Shown here one piece after another: positions 50,401-57,438 of a stretch of 64,000 bases of DNA. The stretch comes from Chelydra serpentina (taxonomy: Eukaryota; Chordata; Testudines; Chelydridae): NCBI GenBank assembly GCA_037349315.1, contig JBAIAC010000001.1:8508501-8572500 (forward strand). Reading direction: 5' to 3'. Numbering within the stretch: the first letter of the stretch is position 1; every line of letters begins with the position of its first letter. The notes under the pieces are model-generated. The model worked only from the letters and a program-made list of their open reading frames with translations. It searched no databases and was not told the origin of the DNA. Position numbers and translations under genes: made by a program.

Positions 50401-50665
50401 CTCCGTGCTGGAAAACGCAAAGTTCCGCTAAAGTTCTTCTGTTGCGGAGGAGGAGCCGCTTACTCAGCACTTCTCAGCCAAGGCGCCCGCTCCCGAGGCG
50501 AGGCGAGGCCGGGCGCCCCTTACCTGCGTAGTGGTCGAACACGGTGGGCACATACTCCTCGGGAAAGGCGTCGTTGGCATAGCTCATCAGCAGGCACGTT
50601 TTGCCCACGGCCCCGTCCCCCACCACCACGCATTTCAGCATGACCGCCCCGCTCCCATTGGCCAT
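17250..50665 (-). CDS. RHOQ: RHOQ (TC10) Rho-family GTPase, complete, five coding exons
   Basis: RHOQ is a membrane-bound GTPase of the Cdc42 group, known for roles in insulin-stimulated GLUT4 traffic, exocytosis and actin control. Exons at 50665-50524, 49944-49886, 23341-23177, 19492-19397 and 17405-17250 (142, 59, 165, 96, 156 bp) join in frame to 205 residues, the usual length. Visible motifs: P-loop GDGAVGKT (16-23), effector loop YVPTVFDHY (38-46), DTAGQ with the catalytic glutamine at 67, T-Q-I-D (121-124) and C-S-A-L (163-166) for guanine binding, basic stretch KKHTVKKR (186-193), palmitoylation-type cysteines, and CLIT CAAX box (202-205). All introns have GT-AG ends. The promoter is a CpG island. 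Differences from the human protein are few (for example N3, S5, T49). Confidence 0.98.
18006..18416 (-). pseudogene. CR1 ORF2 C-terminal fragment
   Basis: Reads [17 protein letters not shown], later R-L-R-E-L-G-L-F-S, and ends N-K-A-L-V-G-M-I, the conserved tail of CR1 ORF2. It is in a different frame from the reverse-transcriptase part, so a frameshift separates them. Confidence 0.9.
18518..19246 (-). pseudogene. CR1 reverse-transcriptase fragment, 242 codons open
   Basis: The open frame holds most of the LINE reverse-transcriptase palm in order: [49 protein letters not shown] and the catalytic box F-A-D-D-T-K-L-G-G, then D-L-D-K-L-E-D-W and C-R-V-L-H-L-G. The N-terminal endonuclease and fingers are missing through 5' truncation. 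The frame is lost in the element's 3' third. It is transposon-derived, not a host gene. Confidence 0.92.
19397..19492 (-). CDS. RHOQ: RHOQ coding exon 4
   Basis: Thirty-two codons read [20 protein letters not shown], then [12 protein letters not shown]. The acceptor is CCTACCAG and the donor GAG|GTAAAT. The first two residues complete the T-Q-I-D guanine-specificity motif; the rest is the Rho insert helix region. Both ends are phase 0. Confidence 0.98.
20096..21035 (+). mobile_element. CR1 LINE 3' fragment in RHOQ intron 3
   Basis: Typical CR1 ORF2 end: [14 protein letters not shown], then K-E-L-G-L-F-S, and later F-W-N-S-L-P-R-E-A. The CR1 3' UTR follows, ending CAGACTAGACAATCATAATG and CCCTTCTGACCTTAAAGTCT. 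The phrase GGGAGGGAGAGGAATTATTT occurs twice (20284 and 20353), a small internal duplication that breaks the frame. Confidence 0.9.
21365..21720. repeat. AT-rich interspersed repeat, first of two related blocks
   Basis: AT-rich block dominated by ATTTTT/GAAACATTTTG words (GGGTGACATTTTTTGGCCAA at the start). A compositionally similar block with the opposite-strand words lies at 55630-55935, so both may belong to one repeat family. Confidence 0.45.
21838..22012. mobile_element. MITE, left half, split by a CR1
   Basis: Starts CATGTCTACACTACAACCAC and carries family text AATTAATCCACCTCTCC. It breaks off near 22012, where CR1 sequence starts. The remainder of the same family resumes at about 22950 (TAGCGTAGCTAGGTCTACCT), so a later CR1 insertion probably divided it. 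Confidence 0.65.
22013..22949 (+). mobile_element. CR1 LINE fragment carrying a snap-back insert
   Basis: Decayed CR1 3' part: ACCTTGAATACTGCGTGCAG, TTTTGGTCACCCCATCTC, then CTTAGAAAAGTGACAACTAA, and an end with GGGTCAGACCATTCTCATGT. It sits inside the MITE that begins at 21838 and is itself interrupted by the palindromic block at 22625-22815. Confidence 0.8.
22625..22815. repeat. Snap-back inverted repeat, arms about 85 nt
   Basis: Left arm 22625-22709 and right arm 22718-22799 are reverse complements with only a few mismatches, around an 8-nt centre. Both arms contain GCACCTTATAGACTAACAG or its complement. A short tail (TACAGATCCAGACTAAAACG) follows the right arm. The text is of a kind common in turtle genomes as the 3' end of a retroposed repeat (my recollection). 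Confidence 0.88.
22950..23045. mobile_element. MITE, right half
   Basis: Continues the family of 21838-22012 after the CR1: GTGCTCAGGGCGTGAAATAT, AGTAGCGTAGCTAGGTCTAC, ending near AGTGTAGGCTAGGTCTAAC. Confidence 0.6.
23177..23341 (-). CDS. RHOQ: RHOQ coding exon 3
   Basis: Fifty-five codons from [20 protein letters not shown] through [16 protein letters not shown] to [10 protein letters not shown]. The acceptor is TTCCTTAG|GAA and the donor CAG|GTACGT. It supplies switch II just after the catalytic glutamine and most of the GTPase core. Both ends are phase 0. Confidence 0.98.
25386..25679 (-). mobile_element. Harbinger-like MITE with internal palindromes, copy 2 (inverted)
   Basis: Nearly the exact reverse complement of the element at 6148-6442, flanked by TTA at 25383-25385 and 25680-25682. 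Internal hairpins are conserved (GATCGATTTATCGCATCTTG with its complement; CTTCAGCTACATTATTCACG with its complement). Confidence 0.88.
26243..27031. mobile_element. Composite hAT-like element
   Basis: Begins CAGGGATGGGCAACTTT and ends AGTTGCCCATCCTTGCTG, an inverted-repeat pair of the hAT type. The interior appears composite, with a G-rich patch near 26674-26702 and a separate AATTCTGC-bearing block near 26590-26650. The flanking 8-mers do not match, so the insertion is old or rearranged. Confidence 0.6.
28706..29007. mobile_element. Fold-back MITE
   Basis: The two halves are imperfect reverse complements: CCCACTGTTGCTAACACTGG near 28742 pairs with CATGTTAGCAACAGTGAG near 28960, and CCAGTATTAGCAACATGGG pairs with CCCAACATTGCTAGCACCG. 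This is a long-armed hairpin element with no coding content. Confidence 0.65.
30439..31017 (-). pseudogene. DIRS-like polyprotein fragment (after RNase H core)
   Basis: A 192-codon frame contains [20 protein letters not shown], then [17 protein letters not shown] and YCSRGALG, and later [20 protein letters not shown]. The order W-G-x-P-x-x-D-L-F-A-x-Q-x-N-x-K-C is characteristic of the DIRS/YR-retrotransposon pol region. It is a transposon relic, out of frame with the upstream piece, and should not be read as a host gene. Confidence 0.75.
31002..31244 (-). pseudogene. DIRS-like RNase H fragment
   Basis: Reads G-W-G-A-Y at the start, [18 protein letters not shown] with the conserved glutamate of RNase H, and HHVLIQSDN with a conserved aspartate. 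It overlaps the start of the next frame by 16 bp in another reading frame, so a frameshift broke the original polyprotein. Confidence 0.75.
31910..32135 (+). repeat. MIR-like SINE
   Basis: Order of parts fits a MIR: GTTCCACCTCTGCCATCAAC, TTGCTGTGCAACTTGGAGCA, AGTCATTATCC, then TCAATTTGTCCACCTGTAAA and a tail AAATGCTCGGAGGTCC. Confidence 0.75.
32815..33012 (-). repeat. tRNA-derived SINE, inverted copy
   Basis: Reverse complement of the SINE at 38890. The tRNA-like head is at the right (complement of ACCACTGAGCTATCCCTTCC, the A box) with GGTTGTGAGTTC (B box) as its complement at about 32955, followed by GGGGGCCATTTAGGGATCTG in inverse. The CR1-like tail is at the left. Confidence 0.85.
33133..33880. 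mobile_element. Solo LTR-like element with 6-bp TSD
   Basis: Starts TGTGACACGGTGTACCAGG and ends GTGCACACCGTTAC; CCTTCC is repeated at 33127-33132 and 33881-33886. The short outer inverted repeat and short target duplication suit a solo LTR. The 3' terminus lacks the expected CA, probably by mutation. No internal gag/pol is present. Confidence 0.65.
33893..34921. mobile_element. Tigger/mariner-like element with a nested GC-rich insert
   Basis: Inverted ends CAGTCAGTCCTGAATTTACA and GTGTAAATCGAGGCCTGACTA are flanked by TA on both sides (33891, 34922), the Tc1/mariner target. Just inside the right half is a short frame [18 protein letters not shown] (from about 34659), resembling the acidic C-terminus of Tigger-type transposases. 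About 600 bp of GC-rich DNA is inserted at 34026-34640. Confidence 0.75.
34026..34640. repeat. GC-rich repetitive insert
   Basis: Starts CAGTGGCATAGCCAGGACCC, similar to the MITE end at 54121, and is built from repeated words (GGTGGGTGGGTGGGTGGGCG; variants of CCTGGCAAGAACGCCAGGCG and their complements). Four long overlapping open frames on both strands result from composition alone. Confidence 0.6.
37951..38070. mobile_element. Short MITE (120 bp)
   Basis: The ends AGGGTTGCCAA and TTGGCAACTCTAT form an inverted repeat; GTCAATGC and GTTAATGC flank it (7 of 8 match). The size and duplication suggest a hAT-type MITE. Confidence 0.7.
38890..39066 (+). repeat. tRNA-derived SINE with CR1-like tail
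   Basis: The head GGGATAGCTCAGTGGTTTGA is a tRNA-like A box, and GGGTTGTGAGTTCAATCC a B box. The body CCATTTAGGGATCTGGGGC leads to TTGGACTAGATGACCTCCTG and AACCCTGAGATTCTATGA, the CR1 3' end. Such a SINE uses CR1 machinery to retropose. It is not a functional tRNA gene. Confidence 0.92.
39480..39600. mobile_element. 121-bp element with a 13-bp target duplication
   Basis: Starts AGGGTGACCAGATGTCCCG and ends GCTGTCTGGGCAC. The 13-mer TCTAATTTAGATT is repeated exactly at 39467-39479 and 39601-39613. The length of the duplication points to target-primed retroposition, while the weak inverted ends (GTGACCAGA / TCTGGGCAC) point to a DNA element. Confidence 0.75.
41410..41545 (+). repeat. MIR-like SINE 3' part
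   Basis: CTCATTTTTCCTCATCTATT, ACTGGGGATAGTGATGC, CTACCTCACAAGGGTGCTG and TTTTGAGATTAGATGGAAAG follow the order of a MIR 3' half. A likely 5' piece (TCTGCCACTGACTTTGATCA) is at about 41190. Confidence 0.6.
42604..43220 (+). mobile_element. Solo LTR with 4-bp TSD
   Basis: Begins TGTGACAAAGTTCCTCCTC and ends CCCCCATCTCA, a TG...CA terminus, with GTAT repeated at 42600-42603 and 43221-43224. No internal retroviral genes remain. The text is a familiar high-copy turtle repeat (recollection). Confidence 0.75.
44440..44640 (+). repeat. MIR-like SINE
   Basis: CAATTCCTTGATCTGCCACA, TTTGGGCAAGTCACCTAGTC, CTCTGTGCCCCAGTTTCTCA and TCTGTATAATAGGTAAA give the complete MIR core order. Confidence 0.8.
44975..45867. 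mobile_element. Non-autonomous hAT element
   Basis: The termini CAGAGGTTCTTAAC and GTTGAGAACTGCTG are imperfect inverted repeats, flanked by CCCTACCC and CCCTCCCC (7 of 8 match). The interior is C-rich with CCCCAACCCCCTGC-type repeats, which generate spurious frames on both strands. Confidence 0.82.
46323..46489. mobile_element. Short hAT MITE with perfect 8-bp TSD
   Basis: The ends CAGGGCCGACG and CAGCAGCCCTG are imperfect inverted repeats. GAGATCCA is duplicated exactly at 46315-46322 and 46490-46497. Confidence 0.9.
47695..48345. mobile_element. hAT-type element with perfect 8-bp TSD
   Basis: The ends TAGGGCCCTACCAAATT and AATTTGGTAGGGACCTA are inverted repeats. GTCATGAA is duplicated at 47687-47694 and 48346-48353. 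The interior contains GGCAGCCAGAGAGC-type repeats in both orientations around 47870-48140. Confidence 0.92.
49886..49944 (-). CDS. RHOQ: RHOQ coding exon 2
   Basis: Fifty-nine bases complete a split valine codon, then read [19 protein letters not shown]. The acceptor is CGTTTACAG and the donor CAG|GTGAGT. It ends with the catalytic glutamine (residue 67). Intron 1 before it is only 579 bp (49945-50523) and has nothing else recognisable. Confidence 0.97.
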
Positions 50666-51250
50666 GGTGCGCGGCCAGGCGTCATGGTCCAGGCTTCAGC
50701 TGAGCTCCGAAGGGCGAGTCCGCATCTCCGCCGCCCCCGGCTGCGGGTGGCTTCGCAGGCGCTCGCCCGCCCGCCCGCGGGCCGGCGCTGGCGTGTCTCC
50801 CCCGCCCCGCCCCGCCAAGGCAGTGCCCAATTTGGCTCGGAGGGATTTGCCTTCCTCTCGCCCCGGGCGGCCAGCTGAGCCCGATGACACAACGGATCGT
50901 AAGACTCGCCGCTCCGAGAAAACAGGAACTTTGAGCCGGGAAACCAGCACGGCACTTTTCTCCCCTCGCCCAGGCGGCCACCCGGGTGCAAGCCGCCCCC
51001 GGCTGCAGCGACGAACCCCCGCGAGAGAGGGGCCGGGGCAGAGCTCCCCAAAGCAAGTGTTCCGCCACTTTCCTCCCCCAACTTGTCCCGGCTTCAGCCA
51101 CCACTTCGGAAACCCTGCTGCAATCTCAGACTAGCTTGATTCGGAGGGGAAAGGAGGAGCGAAGCCAAATTGCAACTCAGGGCTCCTCTCCAAAGAGCCA
51201 GCAGCTCTTAGAAACGTCCAAGGCTTTGCCCGTGCGCCCAGGGCTTCCTT
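50220..51250. promoter_or_regulatory. RHOQ: CpG island, RHOQ promoter and first exon
   Basis: CG dinucleotides are dense here (for example GGCGGCAGCGCGCCCC, CGCCCGCCCGCCCGCGGGCC), against the CpG-poor surroundings. It covers coding exon 1, the 5' UTR and the presumed promoter above 50665. No convincing TATA box was seen, as usual for CpG-island promoters. Whether a divergent + strand transcript also starts here cannot be told from sequence. Confidence 0.85.
50524..50665 (-). CDS. RHOQ: RHOQ coding exon 1 (start codon)
   Basis: ATG at 50665-50663 in the context CGCACCATGG, a good Kozak match. Reads [19 protein letters not shown]-loop [19 protein letters not shown] and VPTVFDHYA, then a G before the donor GTAAGG (phase 1). 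The start is at the position expected for RHOQ. GC-rich open frames on the opposite strand are shadows. Confidence 0.98.
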
Positions 51251-51388
51251 CTGGAAAGGAAAAGAAAAAGGGGAATCCCTTCCTCCAATAAAACCTTCGT
51301 CACATGCCCGCTGATTTGGGAGCTGATCGCCTCGTAGATGAGCTGTCTGTCTGAAAGAGGGAGTTTTAAACGAGATGGATAGAGATGA

Positions 51389-51433
51389 TGTTTGTTGCAT
51401 ATAGGTGCATCATGCACCTATATGAAACAAACA
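51389..51433. repeat. Near-perfect 45-bp palindrome upstream of RHOQ
   Basis: Arms of 22 nt with one mismatch meet at a single central base (51411): TGTTTGTTGCATATAGGTGC and its complement around ATGCACCTATATG. It lies about 730 bp upstream of the RHOQ ATG, just outside the CpG island. Confidence 0.9.
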
Positions 51434-51792
51434 CATATCTATGCATATTAAAATGTCATCTCTATAGAACATGAGATTGTAATGTCTCATTTTCTCTCTT
51501 TCCCGCCTCACACACACATAGCAAAATCCTTTATCCGAAAGGGGTAGATTTTAAAAAATTGCTTTCGAATTGAGAGAGCCTCCTTCCTAGTGAGTGTGAT
51601 TTGGGCAGGTTAGAAATTAACACCAATTAACTTTCCTACTGTGAAGAGTTGTTGGGATCTTTTCCCCCTTCCCTCCACAAAAAGAGAACTTATCCACTAT
51701 GGATAAGAAGAAAACTCTTACAAACAAAATGGTGTCAGGTTGAAATGGGGCTGACCTGCGAAGACAAGCATGAAAAGAATCAGTCAGAAAAG

Positions 51793-51994
51793 GACTGTTT
51801 TTTTCAGCACTGGATATACATTAGAGATGTCCTCGTACAGAAGCAAATCTGTTCTTGGGTCTGAATTTCATGACTGCGTCATGTGCATATGTCCGGGACA
51901 TGTATATATGTCTGAGTCATGAAATTCAGTCCTAAATACAGATTTTCCTCTGTATCAACCCATCTCTAATATATATCCAGTGCTGAAGAAACCA
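51793..51994. repeat. Fold-back element, about 100-nt arms
   Basis: The two halves are imperfect reverse complements meeting near 51893 (ATGTCCGGGACAT). Matching blocks include TTCAGCACTGGATATACATT near 51803 and its counterpart near 51966-51989, and CTGAATTTCATGACT near 51861 with AGTCATGAAATTCAG near 51915. It may be a fold-back MITE or a relic hairpin. Confidence 0.85.
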
Positions 51995-51999
51995 GGCCT

Positions 52000-54120
52000 T
52001 TCATAGCTATTAAATTAAGACCACAATAGTCCATATATCCAAACAACCACAAAAGTTGGGTCTTCAAGCAACAAGCAATGCCATCCAAACTACAGGATGC
52101 TGCTAACTTTGCTTCAAGTTTTAAACCATCATTGAGAAATCTGGATGCAGTGCTGAGCCGCCAAATACTTAATATTTAACAGGGCCCTGGGATTTATTGA
52201 GTTCCCAGGTAGTATCTTTGTTGGCCAACACCCTCACATTAGCTTGGCAAGAACTAATGATAAAATATATTGTATATGAGATTATGGATGAAACCCTGGC
52301 ACCGTTAAGGTCAATGACAAAACTCCCATTGGTCAGAGTTCCCCCACTCCCATTCAATTTTTTAAACTGCAGATTCCTTAAATGCAGGAGACCACACTGA
52401 TAATGAATTCAGTGACAGTGAAACTCACTTACCTTTTATTTAGACTTAGAAGAATCAATTTTTATTTTTTAATAATTTCAATGGATATCGATGTTTATTT
52501 TAAGCATTTTTTCAATTTTTATCAAATATTTTCACAGTTGTGCAAAATTATAGAGTTTAATTTTTTTTCTTTTCTTTAATCAGTTTAAATTTTCACAGTT
52601 GAAGGAAATTATGTGGGGGTTAGACAATGATTATTTAATGACAGCAGATGTTGAGATTCAAAAAGTTAAAGCTTTATAACCATTAAAACACAAATTGTTA
52701 GTGTCACATGTCAAAGTATACAGAGTAAATATCCTTACATCAAACTCTGAGAAGTACTCAAGTAGCGTTTTTCTTACCTTGCCTATGTGTACATTTCAAT
52801 TATCAAAGGAAATATTTTTTCGCTGGTTTGTGTGTGTACAGTGAAATCAACATTTGCTGACATTTACTGATAAAAAAATATAATCCTTCTAAGCCTACTT
52901 TTTATTTTATTTGTTTTATTTAAGACTTATTCCCAAATCCCTGAGCACCACACAATCGTGATAAAACATACCACTTATTGCATCACAAAGCACAAATAGC
53001 CTGCCTCATCATCCAAAACTACTTGCTCTCCACCCCATTCTTATGTCAGCCCCATCCCCCACTGCTAAAAGAGGCTAGGATAGCAAAGCACAGCACACCC
53101 TGAAGGAATTAAATCCAGGCTTTGGCAGACCCAGAGGTATAGAAGCGTATTCTGGAGTAGTCTGTTACCATTCCCACTCTGTTTCAAGCCGGGATTGTCA
53201 TTTCGAGTGTCTGAGCTGATAGAACCTGCCACTCAGGTAGGGAAAGAGATGGTTCCTCAGGTAGCTTGAACCCATATTGTTTAGGCCTTTGAAAGTCAAA
53301 GCCAACCCCTTAAACTTTACCCAGAATTCATTTGGTAGCCACTGCAGATCTCAAAGCACAAGTGCAATCTGCTCCCTCAGAGAAGTGTTGTGTAATAGGT
53401 GGGCAGCCGCATTGCACGCTAGCCAAAGTTTCAGAATGAATTTTGAGAGTCACTCCATGTGTGGTACATTGTAGTAAACAAACCTTGTAACTTTTGAGAC
53501 GCACCAAGCACTTCATAGTGATAGTTCCTAGATAGATTAGATTAGGAGTGACAATGACCTGGGTGATCATGGTGGGATTCAAATCCAAGAGAAAAGCCCA
53601 TAACTCTTTTATCGAGCTTGCCATAAAAAAAAAAGGTGCACTTAGCAACAGCTATTAGCTAGATCTCCAGGAGGAGCTGGGTATTTCAACAAGACCCCAG
53701 TTTGTAAACCTGAGTAACAAATAGCCTACGTATATGCCATCAGCCTAGGGTGCTTTGTATAATTGCTACCATTTCTGACAGTTGCTTCTCTTACTCTATA
53801 AGCATTGCTTCAGCCTCATTCAGGTTGCGTATCAGCCTGCTTGCTCTCATCCATGCCCCAATCTCTGCTAGACTCTGGTTAAATCACTCATGTGTACCAA
53901 ATGGGTTGGAGAAGATCATGGAGATACAGAACTGTGCGCCCTCTGTATATTGAAATCCCAAACCCCATGCCTCTTGCTACTACTCCCACTGGCTCATAAT
54001 GATGTTGAATAGGGAAGCTGATAGAATGGAACCCTGTAGAGCCTCACATAAAAGAGCCCTGACTGCAGAAGAACAATTGCCCAGTACTGCTATCTCTAGC
54101 TCTAGCACTTCTCGCTCTAG
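52000..54120. other. Region with no gene recognised
   Basis: AT-rich DNA upstream of RHOQ. Around 53100-53720 the text (GTTTAGGCCTTTGAAAGTCA, CCAGAATTCATTTGGTAGCC) has the feel of an old interspersed repeat, but I cannot name the family. No exon or regulatory motif was identified. Confidence 0.5.
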
Positions 54121-54421
54121 CAGTAGCGTAGCCGGGGGGAGCAGGGGGAGCGGCCGCTCTCCCTTGAGCAGAAGCCGCGGAAGTGGCGCCTTTTTTTAGC
54201 AGCACTAAAAAAAGGCGCCGCTTCTTTTTAAGCGCCGCTTCTTGCACTCACCCGGCGGCGCTCCGGGTCTTCGGCGGCATTTTGGCGCGGGGTACCACCA
54301 AAGACCCGGAGTGAGCCACCGAAGTGCCGCCGAAGACCCAGAGCGCCACCGGGTGAGTACAGGGGGAGGCGCCTTTTTATAGCGCTGCTCCCCCTGCGCT
54401 CCGGACCTGGCTGCGCTACTG
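54121..54421 (+). mobile_element. hAT-type MITE, copy A of an inverted pair
   Basis: The ends CAGTAGCGTAGCC and GGCTGCGCTACTG are inverted repeats (12 of 13). Flanks CGCTCTAG and AGCTCTAG match in 7 of 8. Internal hairpins include GGCGCCTTTTTTTAG with its complement and CGGGTCTTCGGCGGCA with its complement. Confidence 0.88.
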
Positions 54422-55079
54422 AGCTCTAGTCCCTCACCACCTATAGACCGTGTTTTCATGCAAGTGGTGATAATAGTGCAGTAATGAGGGAAGAACAATA
54501 AAGAAAACATTACAGTTGGGAACTCTTTTAAATAGATTTGTTCCAGTATTTCCAAACATCAGACCCTCAGCTGATGTAAATCTGCATTGCTCCACTGAAA
54601 AATTCAACAAAATCTTAATCTGGTAAAACAATATTTTACCAGAAATCACATCTTTCTTCCAGACATATCAAAAATCCAAAGTTACATTAAATATATTTCC
54701 ATTTTGAAGCAACACAGATCGCAAGCTGTGAAAGTTAAATTATTACTCACCTACTGCAAATGTGAATTTCAAAATCTTAATATTTAAGATATTAGCTCCA
54801 CTGGCACAAATCCATGTTGTTTTTTCGTCTCTTCAATCGTAGGCTACTAATGTAAAACATGGTAACAGTTTCTGTTTAAACACCTGTGATACATAAAATC
54901 AGGTTCAGTGAAGATGAAACATATTAGGTCATCTACGGAAGCCATCTCACTGCCAGAGCATGCTTGGTCTTCACTGTGTTGTTTCCAGTTCTCTTTCCAC
55001 TCTACTTTGAAGGTTCCAAGCAATGGGGCTTTCACTCCTCACGGGTGACTACTTCACAACCAGCAGGGTGCACTGTGAA

Positions 55080-55190
55080 GACGGCTTCCTGATAGCGATC
55101 TTAAAATTTTCTCTTTATTAATTGTATCCCATTACTTCTAGTGATACCCTATTTACCACCCTAAATAATTTCCTTTCCCTCCTTGGTGCT
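55080..55190 (-). repeat. Possible old CR1-like fragment
   Basis: TTGTATCCCATTACTTCTAG and the words around it resemble the reverse complement of CR1 ORF2 near its C-terminus (compare 18160-18200). A related antisense piece may continue at 56120-56300 (CCTCTGATCATTTTAATTGC; AATTGAATGCACTGCTCCAG). Confidence 0.45.
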
Positions 55191-55263
55191 GATTAATGGT
55201 CTGGATCTAAAGTCAGTGGGAGTCTTTCCATTGACTTTAGTGGGCTTTGGATCCAACCCTATG

Positions 55264-55608
55264 CAGTAGCGTAGGCAGGTCCGGAGCACAGGGGGAGCAG
55301 CGCTATAAAAAGGTGCCTCCCCAGGCTCCCTCTGTACTCACCCAGCGGCGCCTCTGGTGGCGCTCCGGGTCTTCGGCGGCACTTCTGCGGCGGGTCCTCA
55401 CTTGCTCCAGGTCTTCGGTGGTACCCGCCGCCAAAATGCCGCCAAAGACCCGGAGCGCCGCCGGGTGAGTGCAAGAAGTGGCGCTTAAAAAGAAGCAGCG
55501 CCTTTTTCTAGCTCTGCTAAAAAAAGGTGCTGATTCCTTTTTAAGGCGCCGCTTCTGCTCACAGGGGGAGCGGCTGCTCCCCCTGCTCCCCCCTTAGCTA
55601 TGCTACTG
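55264..55608 (-). mobile_element. hAT-type MITE, copy B of an inverted pair, perfect 8-bp TSD
   Basis: The same family as 54121-54421 but reversed. The ends CAGTAGCGTAGGC and AGCTATGCTACTG are flanked by an exact ACCCTATG at 55256-55263 and 55609-55616. Confidence 0.93.
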
Positions 55609-55629
55609 ACCCTATGAGATTTAATAATT

Positions 55630-55935
55630 GTAGAGCTGGTTGGAAAATCTTTGATGGAACCATTTTCTGTTAGAGAATGCAGTTCTACTGAAGTCAAAAT
55701 GCTTGGTGTCAATTTTGCTAAATTTTAATTTCGATGAAAACTGAGAGCAAAAGTACTGACAACGTTGAAATGACCTGTTTTGACATTTCTGGAATGAAAT
55801 GGTTCAATTTTTCATTTTGAAATGACATTTCATTGTGAATCATTTATAAAATATAAAATTAAAAATGAGAAATGAAAATGAAACATCTTGATTTTGCAAA
55901 AATGAAACATTTCAATCAATCCAAAATGATTTCCA
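55630..55935. repeat. AT-rich interspersed repeat, second of two related blocks
   Basis: Rich in GAAATG/CATTTC words (TGACATTTCTGGAATGAAAT, AATGAAACATTTCAATCAAT). It resembles the block at 21365-21720 in composition, apparently in opposite orientation, and is self-complementary over short distances. Confidence 0.45.
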
Positions 55936-56339
55936 CCACCCAGAACTTTCTTTTGTGGAGAAGTTTGGAAATGTACATGTTTTGTTCCTAATCAGAATGA
56001 AGACAAACGTTGAAATCCTTAATGAAATGGAATCTTCATCCTCCACACAGCTCTGGTTTCCAGCTCCACACCTTACTCATGGCCTAGCCAAACTACAGGA
56101 GGGACAGTTAGCTCCTTTAACATTTCTCATAAGCCAGTCCCTTTAGCCTCTGATCATTTTAATTGCTGGATTTCCTTGTTTTGTCAAAATGCTTCTAGTA
56201 GTGAGGTGCCCAGAATTGAATGCACTGCTCCAGGTGTGATCACATCAGAGTGCAGAGTGCTTATTACCTTCCAGCTCTGTGATGTGATGCTTCTGAGTAT
56301 GCAGCCCAAAAGTATATGGACTTTTCTGCAACAATAATG

Positions 56340-56580
56340 TACTGCAAGCTCCATTATTAGGGAGTATTTTTATATGGTATTACAGTACAACCTAGAAGCC
56401 CTAATAAGGATCAGGGCTCCATTTCACTGGGTGCTGTTCAAACACAGAGTAGAAGATTGTAAACTCTCAGGGCAGGGACTATCTAATTTAAGAGAGAATG
56501 CAACAAGCAGGCACAACAAACAAATGGAGAAACTGAGGACAGGGCTAAAAGTGATAGGAACACATGTGTATGTATAATCT
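56340..56580 (+). repeat. MIR-like SINE
   Basis: TACAACCTAGAAGCCCTAAT, GGGCTCCATTTCACTGGGTG and CTGTTCAAACACAGAGTAGA followed by GGGCAGGGACTA match a common amniote SINE body of the MIR class. Confidence 0.6.
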
Positions 56581-56856
56581 CTACATGCCCCGCCCATGTT
56601 GTCTTCTATCACCCACAGTCTTTTCAGCATTGCTGCTTTCCAAGTTCCTCTCTCTCCCTTTGAATAACTATACTTTGGATTATTTTTCCAAATAGTTTTG
56701 CATCTACAGTAACTCCTCACTTAACGTTTTAGTTATGTTCCTGAAAAATGCGACTTTAAGCGAAATGATGTTAAACTAATCCAATTTCCCCATAAGAATT
56801 AATGTAAATGAGGGGGTTAGGTTCCAGGGAAATTTTTTTTTCCACCAGACAAAGAC

Positions 56857-56857
<1 letters not shown>

Positions 56858-56948
<91 letters not shown>

Positions 56949-56999
56949 TATACATATACACACACATACATACACACACACACACACATACACACACTA
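56858..56999. repeat. Compound microsatellite (TG)n(TA)n(CA)n
   Basis: About 45 bases of TG repeats run into about 35 of TA and then CACACA/TACACA repeats, so the whole tract is roughly self-complementary. The open frames across it are low-complexity artefacts. Confidence 0.97.
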
Positions 57000-57070
57000 T
57001 AAGTTTTAAACAAACAATTAAATACTGGTACACAGCGATGATGATAGTGAAGCTTGGTTGAGGTGGAGGA

Positions 57071-57438
57071 CAGGGCCGGCTCCAGGCACCAGCCTACCAA
57101 GCACGTGCTTGGGGCGGCACCTGGAGGGGGGCGGCACTCAAGGTTTTTTTTTTTTAAACTTACAAAAAAACCTATTCTTCCTCTGGCGCCCCTGCTGGGG
57201 GAGCGGGGCGGCAGGCGTGCTCCGCTCCCCGCCGGCGCCCCGGCCAGGGGAGTGGGGCTGCAGGCGTTCCGCGCTCCCCACTGGCAGGGGGAGCGAGGCG
57301 GCGGGCATGCCGCCCTCCCCACTGCCCCCCCCCCTGGCGTTTTGGCGGGACGGCGTTGGGGGGGGGGACGGCGTTGCGGGGGGGGGGGCGGCGCTTGTGG
57401 GTTTTTTTGGGGCGGCCAAAAAGCTAGGGCCAGCCCTG
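57071..57438. mobile_element. hAT MITE nested in the mariner-type element
   Basis: The ends CAGGGCCGGCTCC and AGGGCCAGCCCTG are inverted repeats. Flanks GTGGAGGA and GCGGAGGA match in 7 of 8. Very GC-rich inside, giving several spurious frames. Confidence 0.85.

Noticed and set aside
50308..51291. Several open frames in the CpG island on both strands
   Set aside because: GC-rich composition removes stop codons. Only the minus-strand frame at 50665-50524 shows RHOQ homology.
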